From the NCBI RefSeq assembly GCF_003574675.1, contig NZ_QOAZ01000010.1, positions 1 through 64,000 of the forward strand: a stretch of DNA of 64,000 bases, given 5' to 3'. Each line of letters begins with the position of its first letter. Position 1 is the stretch's first letter. Under the pieces are notes generated by a model, which saw nothing but the letters and a program-made list of their open reading frames with translations, searched no databases and was not told the DNA's origin. The translations under genes and the position numbers were made by a program. Of this stretch, positions 51,889 to 60,927 are shown piece after piece. This stretch comes from Azohydromonas sediminis. GTDB lineage: Bacteria; Pseudomonadota; Gammaproteobacteria; Burkholderiales; Burkholderiaceae_C.

Positions 51889-53015
51889 GCCAGCGCGCGG
51901 CCGATGAGGATCTTCTGCACGTCCGACGTGCCCTCGTAGATCTGGCACACGCGCACGTCGCGGTAGATGCGCTCGACCGGGAAGTCGCTGACGTAGCCGT
52001 AGCCGCCGTGGATCTGGATCGCCGCGCTGCACACGCGCTCGGCCATCTCGCTGGCGAACAGCTTGGCCATCGCCGCCTCCTTCAGGCACGGCCGGCCGGC
52101 GTCCTTCAGGCTCGCGGCGTGGTGCACGAGCTGGCGCGCGGCCTCGATCTGCGTGGCCATCTCGGCCAGGCGGAACTGCACCGCCTGGTGCTCGAAGATC
52201 GGCTGGCCGAACGCGACGCGGTCACGGCTGTACACGAGCGCCGCGTCGAACGCCGCGCGCGCCATGCCCACGCTCTGCGCCGCGATGCCGATGCGCCCGC
52301 CCTCGAGTCCCGACAGCGCGATCTTCAGCCCCATGCCCTCGTCGGCCAGACGGTTCTCCACCGGCACGCGGCAGTTCTCGAACACGATCTGTGCCGTGTC
52401 GCTGCTGTGCTGGCCCATCTTGTCCTCGAGCCGCGCGACGCGGTAGCCCGGCGTGTCGGTGGGCACGACGAAGGCGCTGATGCCCTTCTTGCCGGCGGCC
52501 TTGTCGGTCACCGCCATCACGATCGCGACGTCGCCGTGCTGGCCGCTGGTGATGAACTGCTTGACGCCGTTCAGCACGTAGTGGTCGCCGTCACGCCGTG
52601 CGGTGGTCTTCAGCCCCGCGGCCTCGGAGCCGACGTGCGGCTCCGTGAGGCAGAACGCGCCGAGCATCTCGCCGCGCGCCAGCGGCTTGAGCCAGCGCTG
52701 CTTCTGCGCCTCGCTGCCCCAGGCCATCAGGATCGAGCACACGGGGCAGTTGTTGACACTGACGACCGTCGACGTGCCGCCGTCGCCGGCAGCGATCTCT
52801 TCGAGGATCACCGCGAGCGCGAGGTAGTCGAGCCCGGCGCCGTCGTACTCGGGCGGTACCGCGACGCCGTAGCAGCCCAGCGCCGCGAGCCCTTTCAGCT
52901 CGGCGGCCGGGAAGTGGTGATCCTTGTCCCAGCGCGCGGCCTTCGGCGCGATCTCGGCCTGAACGTAGGCGCGCACCGCGTCCTGCACGGCGAGGTGGTC
53001 TTCGGACAGCAGCAT
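51885..53015 (-). CDS. Acyl-CoA dehydrogenase
   Basis: 376 residues. Signatures include [21 protein letters not shown] (FAD and substrate binding), [20 protein letters not shown], and [40 protein letters not shown], which holds the catalytic glutamate in YEGTSD. It oxidises an acyl-CoA to the 2-enoyl-CoA. Chain preference cannot be told. In an operon with SDR, MaoC and thiolase genes. Confidence 0.96.
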   Translation of the reverse strand: MLLSEDHLAVQDAVRAYVQAEIAPKAARWDKDHHFPAAELKGLAALGCYGVAVPPEYDGAGLDYLALAVILEEIAAGDGGTSTVVSVNNCPVCSILMAWGSEAQKQRWLKPLARGEMLGAFCLTEPHVGSEAAGLKTTARRDGDHYVLNGVKQFITSGQHGDVAIVMAVTDKAAGKKGISAFVVPTDTPGYRVARLEDKMGQHSSDTAQIVFENCRVPVENRLADEGMGLKIALSGLEGGRIGIAAQSVGMARAAFDAALVYSRDRVAFGQPIFEHQAVQFRLAEMATQIEAARQLVHHAASLKDAGRPCLKEAAMAKLFASEMAERVCSAAIQIHGGYGYVSDFPVERIYRDVRVCQIYEGTSDVQKILIGRALA

Positions 53016-53031
53016 CGGTCGGTCTCCGGGC

Positions 53032-53697
53032 TCACCAGGGGATCGGTGTGCCGTCGTGGTTCAGGAAGCGGCCGGTGTCGGCCGGCGTCAGCGCGGCGAT
53101 CGTGCGCCGCAGGTCGGCCGCGCTCTGTTCGACCGTCAGGTCGGCGCCGGGCCCGCCCATGTCGGTGCGCACCCAGCCCGGATGCAGCGCGACGCAGACG
53201 GCGCGCCCGGCCAGCGCGAGCGCGACGTCCTTCAGCACCGAGTTGAGCGCCGCCTTCGATGCGCGGTACAGCCAGCCCGAAGTGCCGCTGCGCGCGCCGA
53301 TCGAGCCCATGCGCGACGAGATCACCGCGAGCTTCGCGCCCGGCGCGAGCGCGTCGGCGAGCTGCGGCAGCACCAGCATCGCGCCGAGCACGTTGGTGTG
53401 CATCACGGCGTCGAAGTCGGCCACGGTCGGCGGCTCGAGCCCGGCGGTGCGCGGGCCGTAGACGCCGGCGCCGTGGATCGCGACGTCGAAGCCGGCGCCC
53501 TCGATGCGCCAGCCGATCGACGACGCGCTGACGGGGTCGGCGACGTCGAGCGCGAAGGCCTCGGCGCCGAGGGCGCGCAGGCGCGCGACGTCGGCCTCGG
53601 CGCGTGCGGTGGCCGTCACGTGCGCGCCGGCGGCGAGGTACTGGCGCACCAGTTCGGCGCCGATGCCGCGCGACGCGCCGACGACGAGCACCTTCAC
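53032..53697 (-). CDS. SDR-family oxidoreductase
   Basis: 221 residues. Cofactor-binding motif KVLVVGASRGIGAELVRQYLAAGAHVTATARAEADV; catalytic block SSRMGSIGARSGTSGWLYRASKAALNSVLKDVAL with Tyr-x-x-x-Lys (YRASK). Probably NADP-dependent. It may act as 3-hydroxyacyl-CoA or ketone reductase in this module, an inference from neighbours. Confidence 0.93.
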   Translation of the reverse strand: MKVLVVGASRGIGAELVRQYLAAGAHVTATARAEADVARLRALGAEAFALDVADPVSASSIGWRIEGAGFDVAIHGAGVYGPRTAGLEPPTVADFDAVMHTNVLGAMLVLPQLADALAPGAKLAVISSRMGSIGARSGTSGWLYRASKAALNSVLKDVALALAGRAVCVALHPGWVRTDMGGPGADLTVEQSAADLRRTIAALTPADTGRFLNHDGTPIPW

Positions 53698-53716
53698 GCG
53701 CCGCCCTCCACTGCGC

Positions 53717-54178
53717 TCAGCCCGCGGGCCGCTGCACGAGCACGGTGCCGCGGCCGATCACGCACGGCGCGCTGCCCTTGACGCCGAGCGTGCCGTCGAG
53801 GTGGCCGATCGCACCGCCGAGGCGCTCGCTCCACTCGATGGCCGTCACGTGCCAGTGCAGCAACAGATCCTGGTCGGCGAACACCGGGCGCTTGAACGCG
53901 AAGTTGAAGTTCAGGCAGATCACCTGCCGCCCGGCCCCGCCCGCGGGCTGCGAGAAGTGGCTCGACACCAGCCCGAGCATCACCGCCGCGGTCTGCTGGC
54001 CGCTGGCGATGATCTCGCCGTAGCGCGCCCGCTGCGCGACCTGCTCGTCGAGGTGCAGCGGGTTGTCGTCGCCGGTCAGGCGCGCGAAGTCGGCGATGTC
54101 GTCGCGGCTGAAGCGCACGTGGCGCTCCAGCCGCTCGCCGAGCACGATCAGGCTGGGGTCGGGCAGCGCGGGGTTCAT
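53717..54178 (-). CDS. MaoC-like hotdog dehydratase
   Basis: 153 residues. FSRDDIADFARLTGDDNPLHLDEQVAQRARYGEIIASGQQTAAVMLGL has the (R)-hydratase pattern (D and H of the hydratase 2 motif in DDNPLHLD). It probably hydrates enoyl-CoA to (R)-3-hydroxyacyl-CoA. 17 bp downstream of the thiolase gene and 19 bp upstream of the SDR gene. Confidence 0.9.
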   Translation of the reverse strand: MNPALPDPSLIVLGERLERHVRFSRDDIADFARLTGDDNPLHLDEQVAQRARYGEIIASGQQTAAVMLGLVSSHFSQPAGGAGRQVICLNFNFAFKRPVFADQDLLLHWHVTAIEWSERLGGAIGHLDGTLGVKGSAPCVIGRGTVLVQRPAG

Positions 54179-54195
54179 CGGGGCCGCTGCGGCGC

Positions 54196-55374
54196 TCAGC
54201 ACAGCTCGACGGCCATCGCGGTCGCCTCGCCGCCGCCGATGCACAGCGCCGCGACGCCGCGCTTCTTGCCGTACTTGCGCAGCGCGCCGAGCAGCGTGAC
54301 GACGATGCGCGCGCCGCTGGCGCCGATCGGGTGGCCGAGCGCACACGCGCCGCCGTGCACGTTGACGATCTCGTGCGGCAGCTTGAACTCGGTCATCGCC
54401 GCCATCGTCACTGCGGCGAAGGCCTCGTTGACCTCCCACAGGTCGACGCTCTTGGCGTCCCAGCCCGACTTCTTCAGCACCTTGTCGATCGCGCCCACCG
54501 GCGCGGTCGTGAACCACTCGGGCGCCTGCGCGTGCACCGCGTGCGCGACGATGCGCGCCACCGGCGTGAGGCCGCGCTTGGCCGCCGCCGACTCGCGCAT
54601 CAGCACGAGCGCCGCGGCGCCGTCCGAGATGCTCGACGCATTGGCGGCGGTGATCGTGCCGTCCTTCTTGAACGCCGGCTTCAGGCCCGCGATCTTGTCG
54701 ATCTTGGCCTTGAACGGCTGCTCGTCGTGCTTGACGACCGTCTCGCCACCCTTGCCCGGCAGCGTCACCGGCGCCATCTCCCAGTCGAAGCTGCCGTCCT
54801 CGTTGGCCTTCTTGCTGCGCGTCGTCGACGCAATCGCGAACTGGTCCTGCGCCTCGCGGCTGAACTGGTACTTCGCGACGCACTGCTCGGCGAACACGCC
54901 CATCGCCTTGCCGCGCTCGTAGGCGTCCTCGAGCCCGTCGAGCGCCATGTGGTCGAACAGCGTCGTGGCGCCGTACTTCACGCCCTTGCGCGCGAACACC
55001 AGGTGCGGCGCGTTGGTCATGCTCTCCATGCCGCCGGCGACCATCACGTCGGCCGAGCCGGCGAGCAGCATGTCGTGCGCGAACATCATCGCGCGCATCC
55101 CCGAGCCGCACATCTTGGTCAGCGTGACGGCGCCGGTGCCGTCGGGCAGGCCGGCGCGGCGCATCGCCTGCCGCGCCGGCGCCTGGCCCTGGCCGGCGAT
55201 CAGGCAGCAGCCCATCAGCACTTCGTCGACGCTGTCGGGCGGCACGCCGGCACGCTCGACGGCGGCCTTGATCGCGACGGCGCCGAGTTCCCACGCCTGC
55301 AGCGACGCGAAGTCGCCGAGCAGACCGCCGATCGGCGTGCGGGCGGCAGAGACGATGACGACGGGATCGTTCAT
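54196..55374 (-). CDS. Acetyl-CoA C-acyltransferase (thiolase)
   Basis: 392 residues. The nucleophile Cys89 lies in LTKMCGSGMRAMMFA; the C-terminal catalytic His and Cys lie in NVHGGACALGHPIGASGARI and ALCIGGGEATAMAVE. Degradative or biosynthetic direction cannot be told. First gene of the four-enzyme module that runs to the acyl-CoA dehydrogenase. Confidence 0.96.
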   Translation of the reverse strand: MNDPVVIVSAARTPIGGLLGDFASLQAWELGAVAIKAAVERAGVPPDSVDEVLMGCCLIAGQGQAPARQAMRRAGLPDGTGAVTLTKMCGSGMRAMMFAHDMLLAGSADVMVAGGMESMTNAPHLVFARKGVKYGATTLFDHMALDGLEDAYERGKAMGVFAEQCVAKYQFSREAQDQFAIASTTRSKKANEDGSFDWEMAPVTLPGKGGETVVKHDEQPFKAKIDKIAGLKPAFKKDGTITAANASSISDGAAALVLMRESAAAKRGLTPVARIVAHAVHAQAPEWFTTAPVGAIDKVLKKSGWDAKSVDLWEVNEAFAAVTMAAMTEFKLPHEIVNVHGGACALGHPIGASGARIVVTLLGALRKYGKKRGVAALCIGGGEATAMAVELC

Positions 55375-55423
55375 GAGGGGCTCCTTGGCTGTGGGTCGGT
55401 GAAAGGCGGATCCGTGGCCGGGG

Positions 55424-57205
55424 TCATCCCGGCTCGAGGCCGGCGGCGCGGCGCAGGTTCTGGAAGCGCCGGGACGGATCGTAGGGGAAGACGTCGTGCA
55501 CGTGGCCAGCGGCGATGCGCTCCTTGTGCCCCTGCCAGAACGCGGGGTCCAGCAGGTCGGCGTGGTGCCTCATGAACACGTCGCGCACCGCCGGGTTGCC
55601 GAGCAGGAACGGGCCGAAGGTCTCGGGGAACACGTCGTGCGGCCCGACGCTGTACCAGACGTCGCCCGACATCTCGTCCTCCTCGCAGCGCGGCGGCGGC
55701 ACGCGGCGGAAGTTGCAGTCGGTGACGTATTCGATCTCGTCATAGTCGTAGAACACGACCTTGCCGTGGCGCGTGACGCCGAAGTTCTTCCACAGCATGT
55801 CGCCGGGGAAGATGTTGGCCGCCACCAGGTCCTTGATCGCGTTGCCGTACTCGATCACGGCGTGCTCGATCTGCTGCGGGCTCGCGTCTTGCAGGTAGAT
55901 GTTCAGCGGGATCATGCGCCGCTCGATGTACAGGTGCTTGATCACGAGCACGTCGCCGTCGTCCTCGAGCAGGCTCGGGCAGAAGTGGCGCAGCTCCTGG
56001 ATCAGCTCGGGCTCGAAGCGCGCGCGCGGGAACGCGACGTTGCTGTACTCGAGGGTGTCGGCCATGCGGCCGACGCGGTCGTGGCTCTTGACGAGCAGGT
56101 ACTTGGCCTTGATCTGCTCGCGCGTCGTGTCCTTCTGCGGCGGGTAGAAGTCCTTGATGACCTTGAACACGTACGGGAAGCTGGGCAGGTCGAACACCAG
56201 CATCACCATGCCCTTGATGCCCGGCGCGATGCGGAAGCGGTCGCTGCTGTGGCGCAGGTGGTGCAGGAAGTCGCGGTAGAACATGTTCTTGCCCTGCTTC
56301 TGCAGGCCCAGCGCCGAGTAGATCTCGCTGCGCGGCTTGCGCGGCATCAGGCTGCGCAGGAACTGCACGTAGGCGCTGGGGATCTCCATGTCGACCATGA
56401 AGTACGCGCGCGCGAAGCTGAAGACGAGCAGCAGGTCGTCCTCACCGAACAGCACGGTGTCGATCACGAGGCCCTTGCCGTCGGGGGCGTGCAGGATCGG
56501 CAGCGCGAACGGCACCTCGTTGAAGCCGTTGACGATCTTGCCGACGACGTAGGCACCCTTGTTGCGGAAGAACAGGCTGGAGAGCACCTGGATCTGGAAG
56601 TTCGCGCGCAGCCGCACGTTGCCGAACTCGGCCTGCATCGCCGCAAGCACGTGGTCGACGTCGCGCTCGAGGTTCTCGAACGGCACCGCGAGCTGGAAGT
56701 TGTGGATGATGCGCAGCAGCGTCTCGCGCATCGTCGCCAGCGTCGGGTAGTAGGCGCGGTAGGTCGGCGTGGCGGCCGGCTCGTCGTTCTCGATGTACTC
56801 GGTGCTGATCGCCGGACGCACGAAGATGAAGTCGTTGCGGAAGTAGCTGCGGTGCAGGATCTTCGTCGTGACCGAGTTGAAGAAGGTCTCGGCGAGCTCG
56901 GGCTGGTGGTGGTTCGTCAGCAGACCGATGTAGTGCAGCTTGACCTGCTGCCACACGTCCATCGGCAGGCTGCTGGCGGCGAACTCGCGCTGCAGCCGCT
57001 CGGCGGCCTCGTCGACGCGCTTGTCGTAGAACTCGATGCGCTCGCGCTGCGCGCGCTGCTGGCCGTGCCAGTCGGCGCGCTCGAAGCGCTGCTTGGCGGC
57101 GGCGCTGGCCTCGCGGAACAGGCGGTAGTGGCGGTTGAAGCCGTCGAGCAGGGCCTGCGCGATCTCGACGGCGCGCGGATCGGACAGGCGGGGGAACATC
57201 GGCAT
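55424..57205 (-). CDS. aceK: Isocitrate dehydrogenase kinase/phosphatase
   Basis: 593 residues, close to E. coli AceK. It phosphorylates and dephosphorylates isocitrate dehydrogenase to steer carbon into the glyoxylate shunt. Family blocks include [28 protein letters not shown], the ATP-binding [26 protein letters not shown], and the catalytic region [42 protein letters not shown]. The ATG at 57205 (MPMFPRL) was chosen; an ATG two codons later is possible. Confidence 0.97.
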   Translation of the reverse strand: MPMFPRLSDPRAVEIAQALLDGFNRHYRLFREASAAAKQRFERADWHGQQRAQRERIEFYDKRVDEAAERLQREFAASSLPMDVWQQVKLHYIGLLTNHHQPELAETFFNSVTTKILHRSYFRNDFIFVRPAISTEYIENDEPAATPTYRAYYPTLATMRETLLRIIHNFQLAVPFENLERDVDHVLAAMQAEFGNVRLRANFQIQVLSSLFFRNKGAYVVGKIVNGFNEVPFALPILHAPDGKGLVIDTVLFGEDDLLLVFSFARAYFMVDMEIPSAYVQFLRSLMPRKPRSEIYSALGLQKQGKNMFYRDFLHHLRHSSDRFRIAPGIKGMVMLVFDLPSFPYVFKVIKDFYPPQKDTTREQIKAKYLLVKSHDRVGRMADTLEYSNVAFPRARFEPELIQELRHFCPSLLEDDGDVLVIKHLYIERRMIPLNIYLQDASPQQIEHAVIEYGNAIKDLVAANIFPGDMLWKNFGVTRHGKVVFYDYDEIEYVTDCNFRRVPPPRCEEDEMSGDVWYSVGPHDVFPETFGPFLLGNPAVRDVFMRHHADLLDPAFWQGHKERIAAGHVHDVFPYDPSRRFQNLRRAAGLEPG

Positions 57206-57263
57206 CGCGGGCTCGGGGGTGGTCGGGGCGGGGTCGCGGCGGGCAGGGTCGCGGGGCGACGGG

Positions 57264-57965
57264 TCAGGCGCCGCCGTCGGGCGTGTCGAAACGCTCCTCG
57301 GCGGGATCACCGCCGGCGTCGTCGGCCACGCGCGGATAGCGCTTGAACGCGTTGGCGAACACCTGCACGACGGTGGCGGAGTCGTCCATCGTGACGTCGA
57401 GGTCCTTCAGCAGGCCGTCGCGCAGGCCGTAGACCCAGCCGTGCACCGCCACCTTCTGGCCGCGCGCCCACGCGTCCTGCAGCACGGTCGACAGCGCGAC
57501 GTTGCCGACCTGCTCGATGACGTTCATCTCGCACAGGGTGTCCTCCTGCTGCTCGGGCGGCAGGTGGTCGAGGCGCTTGCGGTGGCGCAGCCGCACGTCG
57601 TGGACGTGGCGCAGCCAGTTGTCGGCCAGACCCACGCGCACGCCGCGCATCGCCGCGCGCACGCCGGCGCAGCCGTAGTGGCCGACGACGAAGATGTGCT
57701 CGACCTTGAGGTGCTCGACCGCGAACTGGATCGTCGACAGCGCGTTGAGGTCGGAGTGCACGACGACGTTGGCGACGTTGCGGTGCACGAAGACCTCCCC
57801 CGGGTCGAGCCCGGTGATCTCGTTGGCCGGCACCCGGCTGTCGGCGCAGCCGATCCACATGTAGCGCGGGCTCTGCTGCTGCGCCAGACGGGTGAAGAAG
57901 CCGGGGTCGGCGGCCTTCTTGGCGGCGGCCCAGTCGCGGTTGTTGCCCAGAAGACGGTGCGGCAT
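57264..57965 (-). CDS. can: Beta-class carbonic anhydrase
   Basis: 233 residues. Zinc ligands are visible in [15 protein letters not shown] and [14 protein letters not shown] (Cys, Asp/Arg dyad, His, Cys). [30 protein letters not shown] is the typical beta-CA core. Interconverts CO2 and bicarbonate, which also feeds carboxylases such as MCC. 58 bp upstream of aceK on the same strand. Confidence 0.96.
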   Translation of the reverse strand: MPHRLLGNNRDWAAAKKAADPGFFTRLAQQQSPRYMWIGCADSRVPANEITGLDPGEVFVHRNVANVVVHSDLNALSTIQFAVEHLKVEHIFVVGHYGCAGVRAAMRGVRVGLADNWLRHVHDVRLRHRKRLDHLPPEQQEDTLCEMNVIEQVGNVALSTVLQDAWARGQKVAVHGWVYGLRDGLLKDLDVTMDDSATVVQVFANAFKRYPRVADDAGGDPAEERFDTPDGGA

Positions 57966-58003
57966 GGTGGCGGCGGGCGTTGATCAGGACGTGCGGGCGT
58001 GCT

Positions 58004-58564
58004 TCACGCGGGCCACAGCGACGACAGCGAAAAGCCCACCGCGTCGAACGGCGGCTGGCGCACCTGCTCGTCGTCCTTCAGCGTCGCCAGCAGCACCCAG
58101 CGCCCGCCCTCGTTGGCGTAGGCCTCGAGCGTGCGCAGGTCGGGGTCGACGAGCCACACGTGCGCCACGCCCCAGCGCGCATAGAGCGGCAGCTTCTCGG
58201 CGCGGTCGAAGCGCGCGGTGGAAGGCGACAGGATCTCGGCCAGCCAGTCGGGCGGCAGTTCGAACCAGGCGGTGTCGGGCAGCGTCGGCATGCGCTCGCG
58301 GCGCCAGCCGGCGAGGTCGGGCACGACGACGTCGGCGCCGACGTGGATCTCGGGCTCGTCGAGGATCCACCAGCCGCCGGGGCCGCCGCGGCCCTTGTCG
58401 AACGGGCCGACGAGCTCGCCGCCCAGCCCGGCGTACGCCACCGCGTGCCGCGGCGCCGGCCGCGGCTGCGTGACGAGCCGCCCGCCGACGATCTGGCCGA
58501 CGACGTGCGGCGGCAGCGCGAGCAGGTCGTCGTAGGTGGCGGGCTTCTCGGCGGCGAGGGCCAT
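58004..58564 (-). CDS. Uma2 family (DUF820) restriction-endonuclease-like protein
   Basis: 186 residues. The PD-(D/E)XK-like core of Uma2 proteins is seen: ILDEPEIHVGADVVVPDLAGWRRERMP, LPPDWLAEILSPSTARFDRAEKLPLYARWGVAHVWLVDPDLRTLEAYANEGGRWVLL. Biological role unknown, though these are spread with mobile DNA. Most of the gene (to 58078) is also covered, in another frame of the same strand, by the open frame of the DGR reverse transcriptase; the Uma2 frame is the one with family sequence here. Confidence 0.88.
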   Translation of the reverse strand: MALAAEKPATYDDLLALPPHVVGQIVGGRLVTQPRPAPRHAVAYAGLGGELVGPFDKGRGGPGGWWILDEPEIHVGADVVVPDLAGWRRERMPTLPDTAWFELPPDWLAEILSPSTARFDRAEKLPLYARWGVAHVWLVDPDLRTLEAYANEGGRWVLLATLKDDEQVRQPPFDAVGFSLSSLWPA

Positions 58565-60117
58565 GGCGTGCGCGGGGCGGATGAGGCGCTGCCCCGTATT
58601 GTGGGCCCGGCGTGCACCGTCTTCGGCACCCACCGCCGCGCCAGTCGACGCCGAACCGGCGCGCCGGGGCCAACGGGGCCCTGCTCGGCGAGCCACGCCA
58701 CCGCGCGCCCGTCGGCCAGCCGCGCCCCCAGTCGACGGGCCAGCTGCCCGAGCGGAAAGCCCGCCACCGCGCCGCGCGCCGTCGGCCGCAGCCGCCGCAG
58801 CCCCGGCACCTCGACGTGCCCGCCGCCGCGCCGCCGCAGGTGCCGCGGCGGCCACTGCAGCCGCTCGACGAAGGCGCCCACCTGCACCCACACCTCGTCG
58901 CCCGTGAACTCGCGCTGCAGGTGCGCCACCTGGGCGAGCACGCCACGCGCGTCGCGTGGCAGCCGGTCACGCCGGCGCAGCGTGTAGCGCCGCGCATCGA
59001 GCTCGACGAACTGCGCCAGCCACGCGTGCTCCTGCCACAGCCGCGCCAGCAGTCGCCGGCTCGCCGCCCAGCGCAGGTGCCCCAGGTACGACGCCAGCGT
59101 GGCCTGCAGCGCGTCGAGCGTGGCCTCGTCGTAGCGGTACGTGTCGAGCGTCTGGCTACGCGCCACCAGCGCGCGCTCGAAACGCGCCAGCCGCTCGCGC
59201 AGGTGGCCCACCACGCGCCGGCGCACCAGCAGGTGGAACGGCCGCACGATGTAGCCGAGGAAGTCCACGCCGTCGGCCACCGGCCGCAGGCGCTCGCGCC
59301 GGTCGTTCAGTTCGAGCAGCAGCTGCTCGGCCAGGAAGGCGCGGATGCGGCTGCGCCACGCGAGCAGTTCGTCGCGCGAGCGCGCCAGCGGCACGAAGTC
59401 GTCGCAGTAGCGCAGGTACCAGCGGCACTTGAGCGTGTGCTTGACGAACTGGTCGAGCGCGTTCAGGTACACGTTGGCGAAGAACTGGCTGTTCAGGTTG
59501 CCGATCGGCAGCCCCTTGCCCGGCGGCGCGCGAAAGAGCGTCTTGTGCGGCGGCAGCCGGTCCACCAGCCGCGGGTCACCCTTGACGAGCGGAGCGTGCG
59601 TGCAGTCGTGGAACACGAGCTTCGCGGTCAGCCAGCGCGCGTCGTCGTCGCGCAGCTTCGCGTCGAGCATCGCGAACAGGCGCTGCTTGTCGATGCTCAT
59701 GAAGTAGTTGCGGATGTCCAGGTGCAGCGCGAAGGCCTCGCGCGTGCCGTTGGCGGTGGCCTGCCGCATGAACTGCTGCAGCCGCGCCACCGACTTGTGC
59801 ACGCCCTTGCCGGGGCGGCAGGCGTACGAATCGTGGATGAACACCGGCTCCCAGGTGCGCTCGAGGTGGCTGACCAGCACGTGGTGGACGACGCGATCGC
59901 GGAAGTCGGCCGCGAACACCTCGCGCAGCTTCGGGCGCGTGACGAAGAAACAGACAGAACGGGCGGGCTCGTACGTGCGCGCGACGAGTTCGTCGCGCAG
60001 CGCCAGCAGCTCCAGTTCCTGCCGCGCCTCGAAGCGCAGCGCGTTGGCGGTGCTGCGCTTGTGGCGCCGGCACGCCAGGTACTGCCGGGCGAGGTTCTCG
60101 AGCGAGAACAGGGACAC
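58078..60117 (-). CDS. DGR reverse transcriptase with C-terminal MutS-I-like domain
   Basis: Copies the TR RNA into adenine-mutated cDNA for retrohoming into VR. GTG start at 60117, nine bases after GGAGGA (60127-60132). The RT core covers about residues 20-330; motif 4 is IGNLNSQ (205-211), the GxxxSQ form that marks DGR enzymes, against SP in retrons and group II introns. The catalytic box is RYCDDFV (YCDD 237-240). Residues about 405-500 (EVWVQVGAFVERL, then AGFPLGQLARRLGARLADGRAVAWLAEQG) look like MutS domain I, an inference by eye. From about residue 515 the frame is low-complexity and overlaps the Uma2 gene; no stop occurs until 58078, so the functional end is probably near 58590. Confidence 0.93.
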   Translation of the reverse strand: MSLFSLENLARQYLACRRHKRSTANALRFEARQELELLALRDELVARTYEPARSVCFFVTRPKLREVFAADFRDRVVHHVLVSHLERTWEPVFIHDSYACRPGKGVHKSVARLQQFMRQATANGTREAFALHLDIRNYFMSIDKQRLFAMLDAKLRDDDARWLTAKLVFHDCTHAPLVKGDPRLVDRLPPHKTLFRAPPGKGLPIGNLNSQFFANVYLNALDQFVKHTLKCRWYLRYCDDFVPLARSRDELLAWRSRIRAFLAEQLLLELNDRRERLRPVADGVDFLGYIVRPFHLLVRRRVVGHLRERLARFERALVARSQTLDTYRYDEATLDALQATLASYLGHLRWAASRRLLARLWQEHAWLAQFVELDARRYTLRRRDRLPRDARGVLAQVAHLQREFTGDEVWVQVGAFVERLQWPPRHLRRRGGGHVEVPGLRRLRPTARGAVAGFPLGQLARRLGARLADGRAVAWLAEQGPVGPGAPVRRRLARRWVPKTVHAGPTIRGSASSAPRTPWPSPPRSPPPTTTCSRCRRTSSARSSAGGSSRSRGRRRGTRWRTPGWAASSSARSTRAAAAPAAGGSSTSPRSTSAPTSSCPTSPAGAASACRRCPTPPGSNCRPTGWPRSCRLPPRASTAPRSCRSMRAGAWRTCGSSTPTCARSRPTPTRAGAGCCWRR

Positions 60118-60126
60118 GGGGTTTCA

Positions 60127-60132
60127 TCCTCC
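60127..60132 (-). promoter_or_regulatory. Ribosome binding site of the reverse transcriptase, at the TR edge
   Basis: GGAGGA on the minus strand, 9 bases before the GTG at 60117. Its first two bases (60131-60132) are the last two of the TR, so TR and the RT translation start are physically fused. Confidence 0.7.
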
Positions 60133-60269
60133 GGGGCGAACGGCAACGGCGTAGTTCTGGTTGCTCTGGTCGTCGTTGTTCTGGTTGCCGTCGTTGGTAT
60201 CGAAGTTCCACGCGTCGACCGACGGCGACGGCGCGTACGCCGTACCGGACCAGTAGTCGCTGGACTGCA
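60131..60269 (-). repeat. DGR template repeat (TR)
   Basis: 139 bp, located between avd and the reverse transcriptase. It aligns without gaps to 61120-61258 (constant offset 989). There are 16 differences, and every one is at an adenine of the minus (coding) strand of this copy: 60156, 60161, 60162, 60170, 60173, 60177, 60179, 60180, 60185, 60186, 60194, 60200, 60206, 60207, 60215 and 60257. The copy has 31 such adenines. Read in the VR frame it is Asn/Asp-rich (AAC and GAC codons), as expected for a DGR template. The last 25 bp (60131-60155) are unchanged and GC-rich, the expected IMH-like segment. Confidence 0.97.
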
Positions 60270-60287
60270 CTGAAGTCCACCCACTTC

Positions 60288-60318
60288 CCCCGCCGCCGGC
60301 GCGAAGCCGCCGGCGGGG
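60288..60318 (-). other. Strong stem-loop just upstream of TR
   Basis: An 8-bp stem (CCCCGCCG with CGGCGGGG), one C/C mismatch, a further 4-bp stem (CGGC with GCCG) and a 5-base loop. In the transcribed strand the loop reads TTCGC. It lies 18 bp from the TR 5' end in the avd-TR spacer (60270-60488), which otherwise holds nothing recognisable. It could shape the TR RNA; no T-tract follows, so a simple terminator is less likely. Confidence 0.6.
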
Positions 60319-60488
60319 CCACCGGGCGCGGATCCCGTCGCCGGGTACCGCGCCCTGCATCGCCATGCCTGCCGCGTGCGGCAGGCGGGATGGACGCACG
60401 ATAAAACTCGGCACGCTGGCCGCGCTCGGCCGGAACACGGCACGGCGCGGCGCGGCCATTCAGGCCCCCGTGGGGTGGCACGCCAGCC

Positions 60489-60851
60489 TCAGGCTTTCGC
60501 CTGCGTCTGCCTGAGCCAGCCTTCGTTCTGTCGGGCCACCGAACCCACCTGCTCCACCGCGTGCAGGTAGGCGGCGAAACTCTTGAAGGCCTTCCTCTCC
60601 TTGCCCACGCGCATCGTGAGCAGCAGTGCGTCGATCTCTTCGCGCAGCTGCAGCAGTTCGGCAGCGCGCGCTGCGACCGTGCGCGCGTTGTTGGCGCGCA
60701 CCACGCGCTGCAGCACCGCGCGACTGCCCTGCCGCAGCTCGGTGCCCAGCGTGTACTTGTGATAACGCGGGAAACCGGCCACGACGCGCTCGATGTGCAC
60801 CGCGACGTCGAACGCGGCCTTGTAGATCGGCAGGTGCTCGTGCCGCGCCAT
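60489..60851 (-). CDS. avd: Avd-like four-helix bundle protein (DGR accessory)
   Basis: 120 residues, all helical and basic. It matches the bAvd/23S-rRNA-IVP-like four-helix family: LPIYKAAFDVAVHIERVVAGFPRYHKYTLGTELRQGSRAVLQRVVRANN, then ELLQLREEIDALLLTMRVGKERKAFKSFAAYLHAVEQVGSVARQNEGWL. In Bordetella phage BPP-1, Avd forms a barrel-shaped pentamer that binds the RT and the template RNA. The ATG at 60851 is the first start after an in-frame stop; no good ribosome binding site is seen, so translation may depend on the upstream gene. It lies between the variable protein gene and TR. Confidence 0.92.
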   Translation of the reverse strand: MARHEHLPIYKAAFDVAVHIERVVAGFPRYHKYTLGTELRQGSRAVLQRVVRANNARTVAARAAELLQLREEIDALLLTMRVGKERKAFKSFAAYLHAVEQVGSVARQNEGWLRQTQAKA

Positions 60852-60900
60852 CGGGGTCGGTCATGCACGTGGTCGGGGGCTGCGCCTTGCAGGCCGCGCC

Positions 60901-60913
60901 GGGCCATGGGCCC
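60901..60913. other. Small GC hairpin in the vp-avd spacer
   Basis: GGGCC and GGCCC around a 3-base loop. It sits 15 bp from the larger stem-loop at 60928-60954, so the vp-avd spacer has two adjacent hairpins. Confidence 0.35.
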
Positions 60914-60927
60914 GGCCCCTCGCCAGG

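Noticed and set aside
58078-60117. Retron or group II intron reverse transcriptase
   Set aside because: Motif 4 reads GNLNSQ rather than the SP form, and an Avd gene plus an adenine-diverging TR/VR pair are present. No intron RNA domains or msr/msd were seen.
60124-60459. A 111-codon frame that reads through TR and resembles the variable protein end
   Set aside because: It lacks a signal peptide and a family N-terminus. It only exists because TR keeps the VR frame; TR is a template, not a gene.
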